A stretch of DNA of 64,000 nt from Halomonas ventosae (GTDB taxonomy: Bacteria > Pseudomonadota > Gammaproteobacteria > Pseudomonadales > Halomonadaceae). The notes under the pieces are model-generated. The model worked only from the letters and a program-made list of their open reading frames with translations. It did not search any database and had not been told where the DNA came from. The position numbers and the translations under genes were made by a program. Below, piece by piece: positions 31,658 through 41,816 of this stretch. The stretch covers positions 1 to 64,000 of the forward strand of contig NZ_SNWH01000007.1 of the NCBI RefSeq assembly GCF_004361885.1. Direction: 5' to 3'. The stretch's first letter is position 1. Each line of letters begins with the position of its first letter.

Positions 31658-33508
31658 TTATATCCAGAGCTTCTTGATGGGCTTGCCGCCATAGCACAGG
31701 TTGACCATGGCGCGGGTCACCATCAGAGCGGTGAACAACGAGGTCAGGATGCCCAGTGACAGCGTCACCGCGAAGCCCTTGACCGGCCCGGTACCGATGG
31801 AGAACAGGATCAGCGCCACCAGCAGCGTGGTGATGTTGGCATCGATGATCGAGGTGAAGGCGCGCTCGTAGCCCGCATGGAGGGCCTGTTGTACCGAGAG
31901 CCCGGTGCGCAGTTCCTCGCGGATGCGCTCGAAGATCAGCACGTTGGCATCTACCGCCATGCCCAGCGTCAGCACGATACCGGCGATGCCGGGCAGCGTT
32001 AGAGTGGCGCCGAGCAGCGACATGGCCGCCACCAGCAGGGTCAGATTGAGCGCCAGGGCGACGTTGGCGAAGATGCCGAACACCTTGTAGCGCAGCAGCA
32101 TGAACAGCACCACCAGCAACAGACCGACCTGTACCGACATGATGCCGCGCTGGATGTTCTCGGCGCCGAGGCTTGGCCCGATGGTGCGTTCTTGGGCGAA
32201 GTAGATCGGCGCGGCCAGCGCGCCGGAACGCAGCAGCAAGGCGAGCTCCGCCGCTTCGGTGGGCGAGTCGAGCCCGGTAATGCGAAAGCTGTTGCCCAGG
32301 GCGCTCTGGATGGTCGCCAGGCTGATGATGCCGCGCTCCGTGTAGGGTTCGCGCTCGATAACGGCTTCGCCATCCACCATCCGTGTGACTTCGCGTGTCT
32401 TGTGCTCGATGTAGAGCACCGCCATGTTGCGGCCGATGTTGGTGCGGGTGGCCCGGTTCATCAGGGTGCCGCCGGTGCCATCCAGATTAATGTTGACCTG
32501 GGGGCGGCCGTTCTGGTCGAAGCTGTGGTTGGCATTCGCGACGCTGTCGCCGGTGATGATCACATCGCGCATCAGCTCGGCGCTACGCGAAGGATTGTTG
32601 CGAAACGGGAAGGTTTCGGTCTCGTTCTCCGGGGTGTCGGGACGTGCCTCGAGGCGAAACTCGAGGTTGGCGGTGGCCCCGACGATGCGCTTAGCGGCCG
32701 CGGTGTCCTGGACGCCGGGCAGTTCCACCACGATGCGATCCGGCCCCTGGCGCTGTACCAGCGGCTCGGCCACGCCCAACTCGTTGACCCGGTTGCGCAG
32801 GGTGGTCAGGTTCTGGTTGATGGCGTAGTCCTGTAGCTCGTTCACCGCCTGGTCGGTGATGGTCATCACTAGCCGAGCGCCACGCGCAGCGTCCTCGCTG
32901 GCGTAGTTGAAGTCAGGGAACTCGCGGGCGATCAGGCGGCGCGCCTGGTCGCGGTCTTCGGCATTGGCGAAGGTCAAGGAGATGGTGTGCCCTTCGATCT
33001 GGGTATCGCGGTAGCGGATCCGTTCGTCGCGCAGCAACTCGCGCATGGCGCTGGCGTTGACCTCGAGACGCTGCTGCAGAGCGGCGTCCATGTCGACTTC
33101 CAGCAGGAAATGTACGCCGCCACGTAGGTCGAGCCCCAGGGTCATGGGCGAGGCGGAGAGCGACTGCAGCCAGGCCGGCGTGGACTCCGCCAAGTTTAGC
33201 GCTACCACGTAGTCGCCGCCCAGCATCTCGCTGATGCGATCGCGAGCCCTGATCTGGTCGTCGGTGTCGGAGAGGCGAATCAGTACGCTGTTGGGTTGGC
33301 TCTCCACGGCCTTGATGTCGATGCCGGCCTCGCTCAGAGAGGTACGGATGCGCTCTAGCTGGCGCTCATCGATGGTGAAATCGCCGCGGTCGCTGCTGAT
33401 CTGCACCGCCGGGTCCGGGGGGAAGAGATTGGGGAGGGAATAGACTAGGCCGGCGAGGAGCACGACGAGTATCAGCAGATACTTCCACAGGGGGTAACGG
33501 TTGAGCAT
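31658..33508 (-). CDS. secD: Protein translocase subunit SecD
   Basis: A 616-residue partner of SecF. An N-terminal helix (WKYLLILVVLLAGLVYSLPN), the large periplasmic P1 region with LGLDLRGGVHFLLEVDM, and the C-terminal RND membrane part with GIVLTLGMAVDANVLIFERI are all present. Operon order queA-tgt-yajC-secD-secF is the standard one. Confidence 0.96.
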   Translation of the reverse strand: MLNRYPLWKYLLILVVLLAGLVYSLPNLFPPDPAVQISSDRGDFTIDERQLERIRTSLSEAGIDIKAVESQPNSVLIRLSDTDDQIRARDRISEMLGGDYVVALNLAESTPAWLQSLSASPMTLGLDLRGGVHFLLEVDMDAALQQRLEVNASAMRELLRDERIRYRDTQIEGHTISLTFANAEDRDQARRLIAREFPDFNYASEDAARGARLVMTITDQAVNELQDYAINQNLTTLRNRVNELGVAEPLVQRQGPDRIVVELPGVQDTAAAKRIVGATANLEFRLEARPDTPENETETFPFRNNPSRSAELMRDVIITGDSVANANHSFDQNGRPQVNINLDGTGGTLMNRATRTNIGRNMAVLYIEHKTREVTRMVDGEAVIEREPYTERGIISLATIQSALGNSFRITGLDSPTEAAELALLLRSGALAAPIYFAQERTIGPSLGAENIQRGIMSVQVGLLLVVLFMLLRYKVFGIFANVALALNLTLLVAAMSLLGATLTLPGIAGIVLTLGMAVDANVLIFERIREELRTGLSVQQALHAGYERAFTSIIDANITTLLVALILFSIGTGPVKGFAVTLSLGILTSLFTALMVTRAMVNLCYGGKPIKKLWI

Positions 33509-33658
33509 GGGGCCCTGCCCTCAGGTTGCGGACGTTGGAGGCTGACGTGGCGACCGGTGAGGGCGGGAGCCGGTCGCGCGGCTCCTGCCGCACCGGCCGC
33601 AGGACGGCCCCCCGCCGCGCCTCTCGGGAGGTTGCGGCGGGGCGGGAAGCGGCCCGGG

Positions 33659-33994
33659 TCAGATGGACTTGAGCGTGCCCTTGGGCAGCACGGCGGCCAC
33701 GGCACTCTTCTGCACGTTGACCTCGGTGCCTTCGGCAATCTCCATGCTCAAGAACTCGCTGTCGTCGCTGACCTTGGTGATGCGGCCCAGCATGCCTCCG
33801 CCAATGACGATCTCGTCACCCTTGGAGAGGTTGCTGATCAGCTGCTTGTGCTGCTTGGCACGCTTAGCCTGGGGGCGCCACAGCAGGAAGTAGAAGATGG
33901 CGACAAAGCCGACCAGCATGACGATCTGGGCGATGCCGCCACCGGCAGCGCCGGCATCCTGGGCCATGGCCGGGGAAATGAAGAAGTCCAGCAT
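33659..33994 (-). CDS. yajC: Sec translocon accessory protein YajC
   Basis: A 111-residue single-spanning membrane protein of the SecDF-YajC complex. Short N-terminus, one helix (IAQIVMLVGFVAIFYFLLWR) and a basic then beta-rich cytoplasmic tail with GDEIVIGGGMLGRITKV. ATG 33994 chosen by homology (MLDFFISPAMAQ). A 150-base GC-rich gap with hairpins separates it from secD. Confidence 0.95.
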   Translation of the reverse strand: MLDFFISPAMAQDAGAAGGGIAQIVMLVGFVAIFYFLLWRPQAKRAKQHKQLISNLSKGDEIVIGGGMLGRITKVSDDSEFLSMEIAEGTEVNVQKSAVAAVLPKGTLKSI

Positions 33995-34060
33995 GTATGA
34001 CGATCTCCTGGGTAATGAAAGCGGGATATTCATCGGCCGGCCTGTCGGGCCGGCCGTGGG

Positions 34061-35240
<1,180 letters not shown>

Positions 35241-35268
35241 CGGGGAATCGGGTGACAGGGATAATGAG

Positions 35269-36300
35269 TCAGGGCTTGCGCGTCAGGAACATGGCATCGC
35301 CATAGCTGAAGAAGGCGTAGCGCTCGGCCACCGCCGCTCGATAGGCCGCCAGGGTCGTCTCGAACCCGGCAAAGGAGGTCGCCAGCATCAGTAGGGTTGA
35401 CTCCGGCAGGTGGAAGTTGGTAATTAGGGCATCCACGCAGCGCCACGCGTAGCCCGGATAGATGAAGATATCGGTTTCGCCGCTGTAGGGGGCGATATGG
35501 CCGTCCTCGTCGGTGGCGCTTTCCAGGCAGCGCACGCTGGTGGTGCCCACGGCCACCACCCGGTTGCCTCGAGCCTGGGCTGCGCGCACCTGCTCGCAGG
35601 CGGTCTCGTCCACCTCGATCCACTCGCTGTGCATGTGGTGCTCGCGGATGTCGTCGGCGCGCACCGACTGGAAGGTACCGGCGCCCACATGCAGAGTGAC
35701 GTAGGCGCTCTCCACGCCCTTGGCAGCCAGTGCCTCGAACAGCGGCGCGTCGAAGTGCAGCCCGGCGGTGGGGGCGGCCACGGCCCCGTCGCGCCGCGCA
35801 TAGATGGTCTGGTAGCGCTCGCGGTCGGCCAGCTCGTCCTCGCGGGTGATATAGGGCGGCAGCGGCATGTGGCCGTGCTGCTCCAGCAGGGTGATCAGCG
35901 GCGTCTCGCCCAGGAAGCGCAGCTCGAACAGCGCCTCGCGGCGCCCCTCCACCACGACACGGATGCCCCCCTCGAAGACCAGCTCGGTGCCGGGTCTGGG
36001 CGACTTGCTAGAGCGCAGGTGGGCGAGGCCACGATGGGCGTCCAGGGGGCGCTCCAGCAGCATCTCCACCTTGCCGCCGCTGGCCTTGTGACCGTGCAGG
36101 CGGGCGGGAGTCACCCGTGTGTCGTTGAACACCAGCAGGTCCCCGGGGGCGAGTAGCTCGACCAGGTCGGGGAAGCGGCGGTGGGCAAGCTGGCCGTTTG
36201 CGCCATCGACGCACAGCAGACGGCAGTCGCTGCGCTGCTCGGAGGGATAACGGGCAATCAGCTCCTCGGGGAGCTCATAGTGAAAGTCGGCGCGCTGCAT
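35269..36300 (-). CDS. queA: S-adenosylmethionine:tRNA ribosyltransferase-isomerase
   Basis: A 343-residue enzyme that converts preQ1-tRNA to epoxyqueuosine-tRNA using the ribosyl group of SAM. It begins [20 protein letters not shown] and carries [23 protein letters not shown]-type sequence ([17 protein letters not shown]), [20 protein letters not shown] and [19 protein letters not shown]. It is first in the queA-tgt-yajC-secDF direction. Confidence 0.96.
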   Translation of the reverse strand: MQRADFHYELPEELIARYPSEQRSDCRLLCVDGANGQLAHRRFPDLVELLAPGDLLVFNDTRVTPARLHGHKASGGKVEMLLERPLDAHRGLAHLRSSKSPRPGTELVFEGGIRVVVEGRREALFELRFLGETPLITLLEQHGHMPLPPYITREDELADRERYQTIYARRDGAVAAPTAGLHFDAPLFEALAAKGVESAYVTLHVGAGTFQSVRADDIREHHMHSEWIEVDETACEQVRAAQARGNRVVAVGTTSVRCLESATDEDGHIAPYSGETDIFIYPGYAWRCVDALITNFHLPESTLLMLATSFAGFETTLAAYRAAVAERYAFFSYGDAMFLTRKP

Positions 36301-36399
36301 GGGGCGTTTCGGTCCGGCTTAAGGGCGTATCGGGCGGCTAGGCGAGCCGCGCAAAGCGCGACAGGATACCGTCTCGCGGCAGGGAAGTCAGCTGGTCGA

Positions 36400-36427
36400 T
36401 TGACCTGCTCCGGCGCCCACGTATAAT
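36400..36427 (+). promoter_or_regulatory. Promoter of tRNA-Leu
   Basis: TTGACC (36400-36405), a 16-base spacer and a consensus TATAAT (36422-36427), followed by a GC-rich discriminator (gcatgcgcg). The transcript should start about five bases before the mature tRNA. Confidence 0.85.
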
Positions 36428-36438
36428 GCATGCGCGTT

Positions 36439-36525
36439 GCCGGCGTGGCGGAATTGGTAGACGCAGCGGATTCAAAATCCGCCGGGTGCAAGCCCTTGTC
36501 GGTTCGAGTCCGACCGCCGGTACCA
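36439..36525 (+). tRNA. tRNA-Leu(CAA)
   Basis: An 87-base cloverleaf with encoded CCA. The acceptor GCCGGCG pairs with CGCCGGT (one G-U), the anticodon stem gcgga/tccgc closes loop ttcaaaa with anticodon CAA, there is a long variable arm as expected for leucine, and a T-loop GGTTCGAGTCC. A truncated integrase gene lies just downstream, so its 3' end is a likely attachment site. Confidence 0.95.
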
Positions 36526-36531
36526 TCAATA

Positions 36532-36557
36532 AAACAGTCGCTTACGGGCGGCTGTTT
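36532..36557 (+). terminator. Terminator downstream of tRNA-Leu
   Basis: AAACAGTCGC, loop of six bases, GCGGCTGTTT: the stem ends in a T-run on the plus strand and A-run on the minus strand, so it may serve both the tRNA and the converging integrase fragment. Confidence 0.7.
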
Positions 36558-36578
36558 GCGTTTCGTCCCTCCCTGTTT

Positions 36579-37262
36579 TTAGTGTTTGGTCGCAGTTTGG
36601 TCGCAGAAGGCCGAACTCAAGCTCGGCAGACGTGAGCCAATATCGTCCAGGCCCGCATCGAACATGTGCGAGTAGCGGCTGGTGACGATCAGGCTGGAAT
36701 ACCCCAGCAGGTCGCGCACCGTGGTCATGCTCTCGCCAGCCTGGGCCAGCGTGCTGGCATAGCTGTGGCGCAGGTCGTGGAAGCGCAGGTCGGGCCGCCC
36801 TACAACCTGGCGGGCATGCTCCCACACCGTTCGGAGGCGAGAGTAGGTCGTAGCAAACGGAAGATCCTCCAACCATGCCCGAGCGTCCTTCGGTACCGGC
36901 ACCACTCGGGCCTTGCCGCTCTTCGTCTGTCGTCTGGTCTGGTCTCAACAGGATGCGACCACCGTGGACGTTCTGCGGATCCAGAGCCAGCAGCTCGCCC
37001 TGGCGCAGCCCGGTGAGCGCTGCCAGAGCGATCACCCGTTTCTCGACAATCGAGTGATCGGGGATGGCTTGTAGCAGTTGACTCATCTGCTCGATGGTCA
37101 GGTACACATGCCGCTCGTTCTTCGGCATCTTCTTGCGGATCTTGTCGCCCAGGGGGCGGTCCAGCCACTCCCATTCCCGATAGGCGAGGTTCAGAACCGA
37201 ATGGCACTTGCTTAAGCTTTTTCGGGTGTCCTTGTTGGTGAATTTCTTCACGCGCTTGATGT
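36579..37262 (-). pseudogene. Phage-type tyrosine integrase, truncated and frameshifted
   Basis: Reads TDIKRVKKFTNKDTRKSLSK, then WLDRPLGDKIRKK and ALTGLRQGELLALDPQNV. It shifts frame near 36935-36955, in a run of AGACC/AGACG repeats, before KSGKARVVPVPKDARAWLED, the catalytic RFHDLRHSYAS box and the SRYSHM nucleophile region. The N-terminal arm-binding domain is absent: an IS4-type transposase fragment begins at about 37262. The gene points towards tRNA-Leu as island integrases do. Inferred non-functional remnant of an integrated element. Confidence 0.85.
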
Positions 37263-38632
37263 CGGTGCATTTTCAGTAATCGGTGGGGTCGTGGCCGTCG
37301 TTGGATGGCTCGCGGCCCCAGCCGATCTGGCCGCTGCCCCACCCGGATCGTTGTTATTTGCCCCATGAGGCTCTGGCGTTCTTCTTCCGTCAGCGGTGAA
37401 CGTGCGGTGACCTGCCGGAAAACCTGAACGCTATGTTTAAAACTGACCTGCTGGGGCAGGCAGTCCGTCCACTCGCTGGAATGCACCATCACCTGGCGAA
37501 TCAAGTTGTAGGTCAGCAGATACACCCAGGCCTCCTTTTCCACCATGGCGGGCGTCTTGCAGCGTAGCACTTCCATGCCCAAGGTTGTCTTGATATCCCG
37601 AAAGCTCAGCTCTATCTGCCAGCGCGCCTTGTAGAGCGCCTGGATCTGCTGGCGTGGCGCCTGCTTGGAGGAGCACAGGGTCGTGACGATGATCAGGTTC
37701 CCTGCGGCCAGCTCCCGCACCGGCAAGGTGTCGAAGGCTTCCTGGCTCATCCACTCGTGCTGTTTCTTGGGTTTCTGCCAGGTGGCAATGTGGTCCTTAC
37801 CACCCAGCCGCTTCCCGATCTGAAAGTCGGTCTGGCGGGCGAAGTGTTGGCGCATTACCACATCGACACCGCGGGCCTTCAAGTCGGCGATGAGCGCATA
37901 AGAAGGGTAGTAGCGATCGGCGATGACGATGTCGCCCGATTCAAAGGTGTCGAGCATCTCTCGCAGCAAGGCATGTTCTCCCGTGCCCTTGCCTTTCACG
38001 GGCCCCATCGCCGCATTGAGAATCGCCCCGCTGCTCAAGTCCATGATGGCGACCAGCCGAGCGATCGGGAACCCGAGACCGGGTTTCTGGCTGGTTTGCT
38101 GAGGAAAGCGCTGCTGGTTCTCGGGCGTGTCCGGCATCGACACCGTGGTACCGTCGATCAGCTTGATCGGCCGGCCCTGCCAGTTCCAGGCAGGCGGCAC
38201 CTCCTCCGCCAGGGTGCGGCCAAGATAGCGCGCCAGGTCGGCCACCATGGTCCCCGGCAGTCGCTGGCGAGCGCGACAATAGGCGCCGGTGCGGATACTC
38301 CCCGAAGACTGCTGGTGAAGCTCCCGGTTCAGCATGAGGCGATTGACGGCTTATTGACAGGAGGCGTCGGCATCCAGAGCTTGCGCGATAAACGTCTCCA
38401 GGGTGGCAACAGGAGGAAAGAGCCGGTGGCGACAAGCCGGCAGCGTCTCATCAAGATCGGAAGCGGTGAAGGCCGCATGGAGTTGAGCGCACAGCTCGGT
38501 ATGGTGCGGACGGCTGGCATGATGCGCGACACGGCTCTGTTGGCACTGATGAAGTGGGGCAGTAGGATATGTCATGAGAGCGGACGTTGGATCGGTGGCT
38601 TGTGTGTGGTTTAGCGACTTACACAATACCAC
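37262..38632 (-). pseudogene. IS4-family transposase interrupted by an in-frame stop
   Basis: The N-terminal part (starting at 38632 or, more likely, 38575 with MTYPTAPLHQCQQ) ends at TAA 38351-38353 in DADASCQ-stop. The same frame then continues AVNRLMLNRELHQQSSGSIR through the DDE domain. Seen are LIDGTTVSMPDTPENQQRFP (first Asp), DIVIADRYYPSYALI (second Asp) and the IS4 signature YKARWQIELSFRDIK, spaced Y-(2)-R-(3)-E-(6)-K. The C-terminus RRPRPHRLLKMH fuses to integrase sequence at about 37262, so the element's end there is unclear. A single TAA to sense change would restore the frame. Confidence 0.85.
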
Positions 38633-38687
38633 AATCCATCGTCCGTTTTAATTAATATCAAAGACTTACATCATCCCTAGGCCTTAA

Positions 38688-38827
38688 CCTGGATCCGTGA
38701 GCCCTTTCGTAAAAACCATTTATAATCAGCAAGATAGGCTATTTTTTGCTTCACCCAAAATGCCTCCCATTTTGCAGGTAAGCTATTGATAATAGGAGAT
38801 TTCCTATGAGAGGCTCACGGATTCAGG
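38688..38827. mobile_element. 140-bp MITE-like element with 16-bp terminal repeats
   Basis: Terminal inverted repeats CCTGGATCCGTGAGCC (38688-38703) and GGCTCACGGATTCAGG (38812-38827) match at 15 of 16 positions. CTTAA flanks both ends (38683-38687 and 38828-38832) as a target duplication. The interior is AT-rich, unlike its surroundings, and encodes nothing. TTAA-containing target duplications are known for IS1380-type elements; that parentage is only a suggestion. It inserted about 45 bases upstream of nudF. Confidence 0.85.
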
Positions 38828-38872
38828 CTTAAGTAAGTGCCATTCGGGCCTTTGCGCAATTTGGAGACCGGC

Positions 38873-39523
38873 ATGAGCGAGACCCGCCCGCCCGAAGACG
38901 ATGAGGACCTGACCCGCTCGGTGCCTTTCACGGCCGCCGACGTGGAGCTGGCCGAGCGTCGCTGCCTCCACCAGGGCTTCTTCCGCCTGGAGGAGCTGCA
39001 CCTGCGCCACCGTCTCTTCGAGGGCGGCTGGAGTGACAGGATGGTGCGCGAGGTCCATCGTCGCCACGACGCCGTGGGAGTGCTGCTCTATGATCCCGAG
39101 CGTGACTGCGTGGTGCTGGTCGAGCAGTTCCGCCCCGGTGCCCTCGACGATCCCCGGTCGCCCTGGAAGATCGAGGTGGTGGCCGGGTTGGTGGAGCGTG
39201 GCGAGAGCGCCGACGAGGTGGCCCGCCGCGAGACCATGGAGGAGGCCGGCTGCGAGGTGGACGAGCTGATCGAGTTGCACACCTACTACCCGAGCCCGGG
39301 GGCCTGCGACGAGCGGGTTACGCTGTTCTGCGGGCTGGTCGACAGCCGTGGCCTCGGTGGGGTGCATGGCCTTGACGAGGAGCACGAGGACATCCGCGTG
39401 CATGTGCTGCCGTTTACCCGCGCCTGGGAACTCCTGCAGGCGGGGCGACTCGACAATGCGATGTGCTTGATCACCTTCCACTGGCTGGCCGGCGAACGCG
39501 CATCGTTGCGAGCAAGGAGGTAG
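38873..39523 (+). CDS. nudF: ADP-ribose diphosphatase (Nudix hydrolase)
   Basis: A 216-residue Nudix enzyme hydrolysing ADP-ribose to AMP and ribose-5-phosphate. The complete Nudix box GLVERGESADEVARRETMEE-AG is near residue 104. The family helix QFRPGALDDPRSPWKIEVVAG precedes it. ATG 38873 follows TTGGAGACC; the GTG at 38837 is rejected. It leads nudF-yqiB-cpdA, the E. coli order. The MITE just upstream may separate it from an older promoter. Confidence 0.92.
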   Translation: MSETRPPEDDEDLTRSVPFTAADVELAERRCLHQGFFRLEELHLRHRLFEGGWSDRMVREVHRRHDAVGVLLYDPERDCVVLVEQFRPGALDDPRSPWKIEVVAGLVERGESADEVARRETMEEAGCEVDELIELHTYYPSPGACDERVTLFCGLVDSRGLGGVHGLDEEHEDIRVHVLPFTRAWELLQAGRLDNAMCLITFHWLAGERASLRARR

Positions 39524-39524
39524 C

Positions 39525-39959
39525 GTGCCGAGAAACGCCTATATCACCGACCTGAAAACCCTGCAGGGCGAGTGTACCGCCAACTTCATTCGGCTGACCC
39601 GGCTGCTCGGCGACCTGGAAGTTGGCGAGACCCGCGAGGTCGAACTGGTCAACCATGGCCGCCGGCTGGGGGTTCTGTGCCTCAAGCTGCAGGAGCGTGC
39701 GCCCTACACCAGCATCGTGCGTGTCTCCCAGCGCGGAGTGCTCGATACGGTGATCGACACCCCACGCATGCGTGTTCACCTCTACCACGACGTGCGCATG
39801 GCCGAGGTCACCGACTTCCAGCGCCAGCGTCACTTCGATGGCCGCTACCGCTATCCCAACTCGCGCATGCACCAGCCCGACGAGAAGCTGCAGCTCAATC
39901 GCTTCCTGGGCGAGTGGCTGGATCATGGCCACTCCCTCGACCTGCCCCAGCTGCCCTGA
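39525..39959 (+). CDS. yqiB: YqiB-type DUF1249 protein
   Basis: A 144-residue protein of the DUF1249 family (PRNAYITDLKTLQGECTANF; RMRVHLYHDVRMAEVTDFQR; PNSRMHQPDEKLQLNRFLGE). The function is not established. GTG 39525 follows AAGGAGG and starts 1 base after the nudF stop; cpdA follows in 16 bases. The conserved company suggests it is made together with the cAMP phosphodiesterase. Confidence 0.87.
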   Translation: MPRNAYITDLKTLQGECTANFIRLTRLLGDLEVGETREVELVNHGRRLGVLCLKLQERAPYTSIVRVSQRGVLDTVIDTPRMRVHLYHDVRMAEVTDFQRQRHFDGRYRYPNSRMHQPDEKLQLNRFLGEWLDHGHSLDLPQLP

Positions 39960-39975
39960 GGAGGATGCGGTACTG

Positions 39976-40710
39976 ATGCGACTGGTCCAGCTCACCGACT
40001 GTCACCTGCAGGCCGACCCCGCGGCCCGCGCCCGGACAGGCACCCCACTGCGCCAGCTGGAGGCCGTGATCGCGGCGGTGAACCGCGAGCGACCGGCGCT
40101 GGTGCTGGTTACCGGTGATGTCAGCGATGACGAGACGGCGGCCTCCTACCGGCTGGCGGAACAGGCGCTGTCACGGCTCGAGGCGCCCTGGTACTGGCTC
40201 CCCGGCAACCACGACCAGCCGACACTGATGGCCGAGTGTCGCGCGCTGCATAAGGAGCTGGACTTGGGCCACTGGCGGGCGCTGCTGCTGGATACCCATG
40301 TCAGCGGCCGGCTCGGCGGCGCGCTGGGCGAAGCGGCCCTGAGCGCCCTGGACGAGCGTCTCGCGGCCGACAGGCGGCCGACGCTGCTGGCGATGCATCA
40401 TCCGCCGCTGCCCGTCGGCTCGGCCTGGCTCGACGCGATCGGCCTGGCCGACGGCGAGGCCTTCTGGCGGGTCGTCGCCCCCCATCGCCAGGTGCGTGCG
40501 GTGTTGTTCGGCCATGTCCACCAGGCCTTTCATGGCGCCCATGCCTTGGGCGACGGCGAGGTGCCGGCGTATGGCTGCCCCGCCACCAGCGATCAGTTCC
40601 TGCCCGGCGCCTCGAGCTTCGCCCTCGACGAGGCCTCGTGTCCGGGCTATCGCCTCATCGAGCTTCGCGATGGTGCGTTCAAGACCTGGGTGGAACGCAT
40701 CGAGGCGTGA
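39976..40710 (+). CDS. cpdA: 3',5'-cyclic-AMP phosphodiesterase CpdA
   Basis: A 244-residue class III phosphodiesterase of the metallophosphoesterase fold. Metal ligands are in TDCHL, GDVSDDE, GNHDQP, HHPP and GHVHQAFHG. It hydrolyses cAMP and so sets CRP activity. ATG 39976 gives the normal start (MRLVQLTDCHL) and the neighbouring nudF-yqiB supports the call. Confidence 0.9.
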   Translation: MRLVQLTDCHLQADPAARARTGTPLRQLEAVIAAVNRERPALVLVTGDVSDDETAASYRLAEQALSRLEAPWYWLPGNHDQPTLMAECRALHKELDLGHWRALLLDTHVSGRLGGALGEAALSALDERLAADRRPTLLAMHHPPLPVGSAWLDAIGLADGEAFWRVVAPHRQVRAVLFGHVHQAFHGAHALGDGEVPAYGCPATSDQFLPGASSFALDEASCPGYRLIELRDGAFKTWVERIEA

Positions 40711-40850
40711 GGGGCAAATAGCCATAGTGACTATGAAAAGAGAAGCGGCTATAAAAAGATAGTTATTAATTCTTTTGGGTTATTATTAGCCCGGCGTTAC
40801 CCTGTCCCGCATGATCTCACCCGCCCAACGTCATGCGAGGTAGCCGGGCC
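40711..40850 (+). promoter_or_regulatory. AT-rich cysDN upstream region
   Basis: The 140 bases before cysD are unusually AT-rich at 40741-40790 (tataaaaagatagttatta, then ttcttttgggttattatt), as expected for a CysB-dependent promoter. No CysB site can be assigned by eye because the consensus is loose. Confidence 0.35.
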
Positions 40851-41816
40851 ATGAGCAGTCTTCATGCACCATCACGCGAGAGCGCCGTCGATGCCGCCGG
40901 CCTGGCCCCATCGCGCCAGCGCCAGACCCACCTTCAGCAGCTCGAGGCCGAGTCGATCCACATCATCCGCGAGGTGGTGGCGGAATTCGCCAACCCGGTG
41001 ATGATGTACTCTATCGGCAAGGACTCCTCGGTGATGCTGCACCTGGCGCGCAAGGCCTTCTATCCCGGCCCACCGCCCTTTCCGCTGTTGCACGTCAACA
41101 CCACATGGAAGTTCCGCGAGATGATCGAGTTCCGCGATCGCATGGCCGCGGACTCCGGTATGGAGCTGATCGAGCACATCAATGAGGAGGGACGTGCCGC
41201 CGGCATCAATCCCTTCGACCATGGCTCTAGCGTCTATACCGACGTGATGAAGACCGCTGCCCTGAAGCAGGCGCTGGATAAGTACGGCTTCGATGCCGCC
41301 TTCGGCGGAGCGCGTCGCGACGAGGAGGCTAGCCGCGCCAAGGAGCGGGTTTTCTCCTTCCGTGACCGGCACCACCGCTGGGACCCCAAGAACCAGCGCC
41401 CGGAGCTGTGGAACCTCTACAACACCCGGGTCAATAAGGGCGAGTCGATTCGCGCCTTTCCGCTATCCAATTGGACCGAGCTGGACATCTGGCAGTACAT
41501 CTATCTCGAGGCTATTCCCATTGTGCCGCTCTACTACGCCGCGCCACGGCCGGTGGTGGAGCGCGACGGCATGCTGATCATGGTCGACGACGAGCGTATG
41601 CCCCTCAAGCCAGGCGAGGTGCCCGAGATGAAGTGGGTACGCTTCCGCACCCTGGGCTGCTACCCGCTGACCGGCGCCGTGGAGTCGAAGGCCACCACCC
41701 TGCCCGAGATCATCCAGGAGATGCTGCTGACCCGCACCAGCGAGCGCAGCGGCCGCGCCATCGACCACGACCAGGCCGGCTCCATGGAGAAGAAGAAGCG
41801 CGAGGGCTATTTCTGA
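40851..41816 (+). CDS. cysD: Sulfate adenylyltransferase subunit 2
   Basis: The adenylylating subunit (321 residues) of ATP sulfurylase, making APS from sulfate and ATP. PP-loop-type motif [38 protein letters not shown], and the C-terminal [12 protein letters not shown] are present. ATG 40851 with GAGG ten bases upstream is preferred to ATG 40833. Its stop overlaps the cysN ATG by one base. Confidence 0.95.
   Translation: MSSLHAPSRESAVDAAGLAPSRQRQTHLQQLEAESIHIIREVVAEFANPVMMYSIGKDSSVMLHLARKAFYPGPPPFPLLHVNTTWKFREMIEFRDRMAADSGMELIEHINEEGRAAGINPFDHGSSVYTDVMKTAALKQALDKYGFDAAFGGARRDEEASRAKERVFSFRDRHHRWDPKNQRPELWNLYNTRVNKGESIRAFPLSNWTELDIWQYIYLEAIPIVPLYYAAPRPVVERDGMLIMVDDERMPLKPGEVPEMKWVRFRTLGCYPLTGAVESKATTLPEIIQEMLLTRTSERSGRAIDHDQAGSMEKKKREGYF

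Noticed and set aside
36526-36900. C-terminal continuation of the integrase in the first frame
   Set aside because: The real integrase end with the catalytic Arg-His-Tyr region is in another frame, so this stretch is a frameshift product, not a protein.
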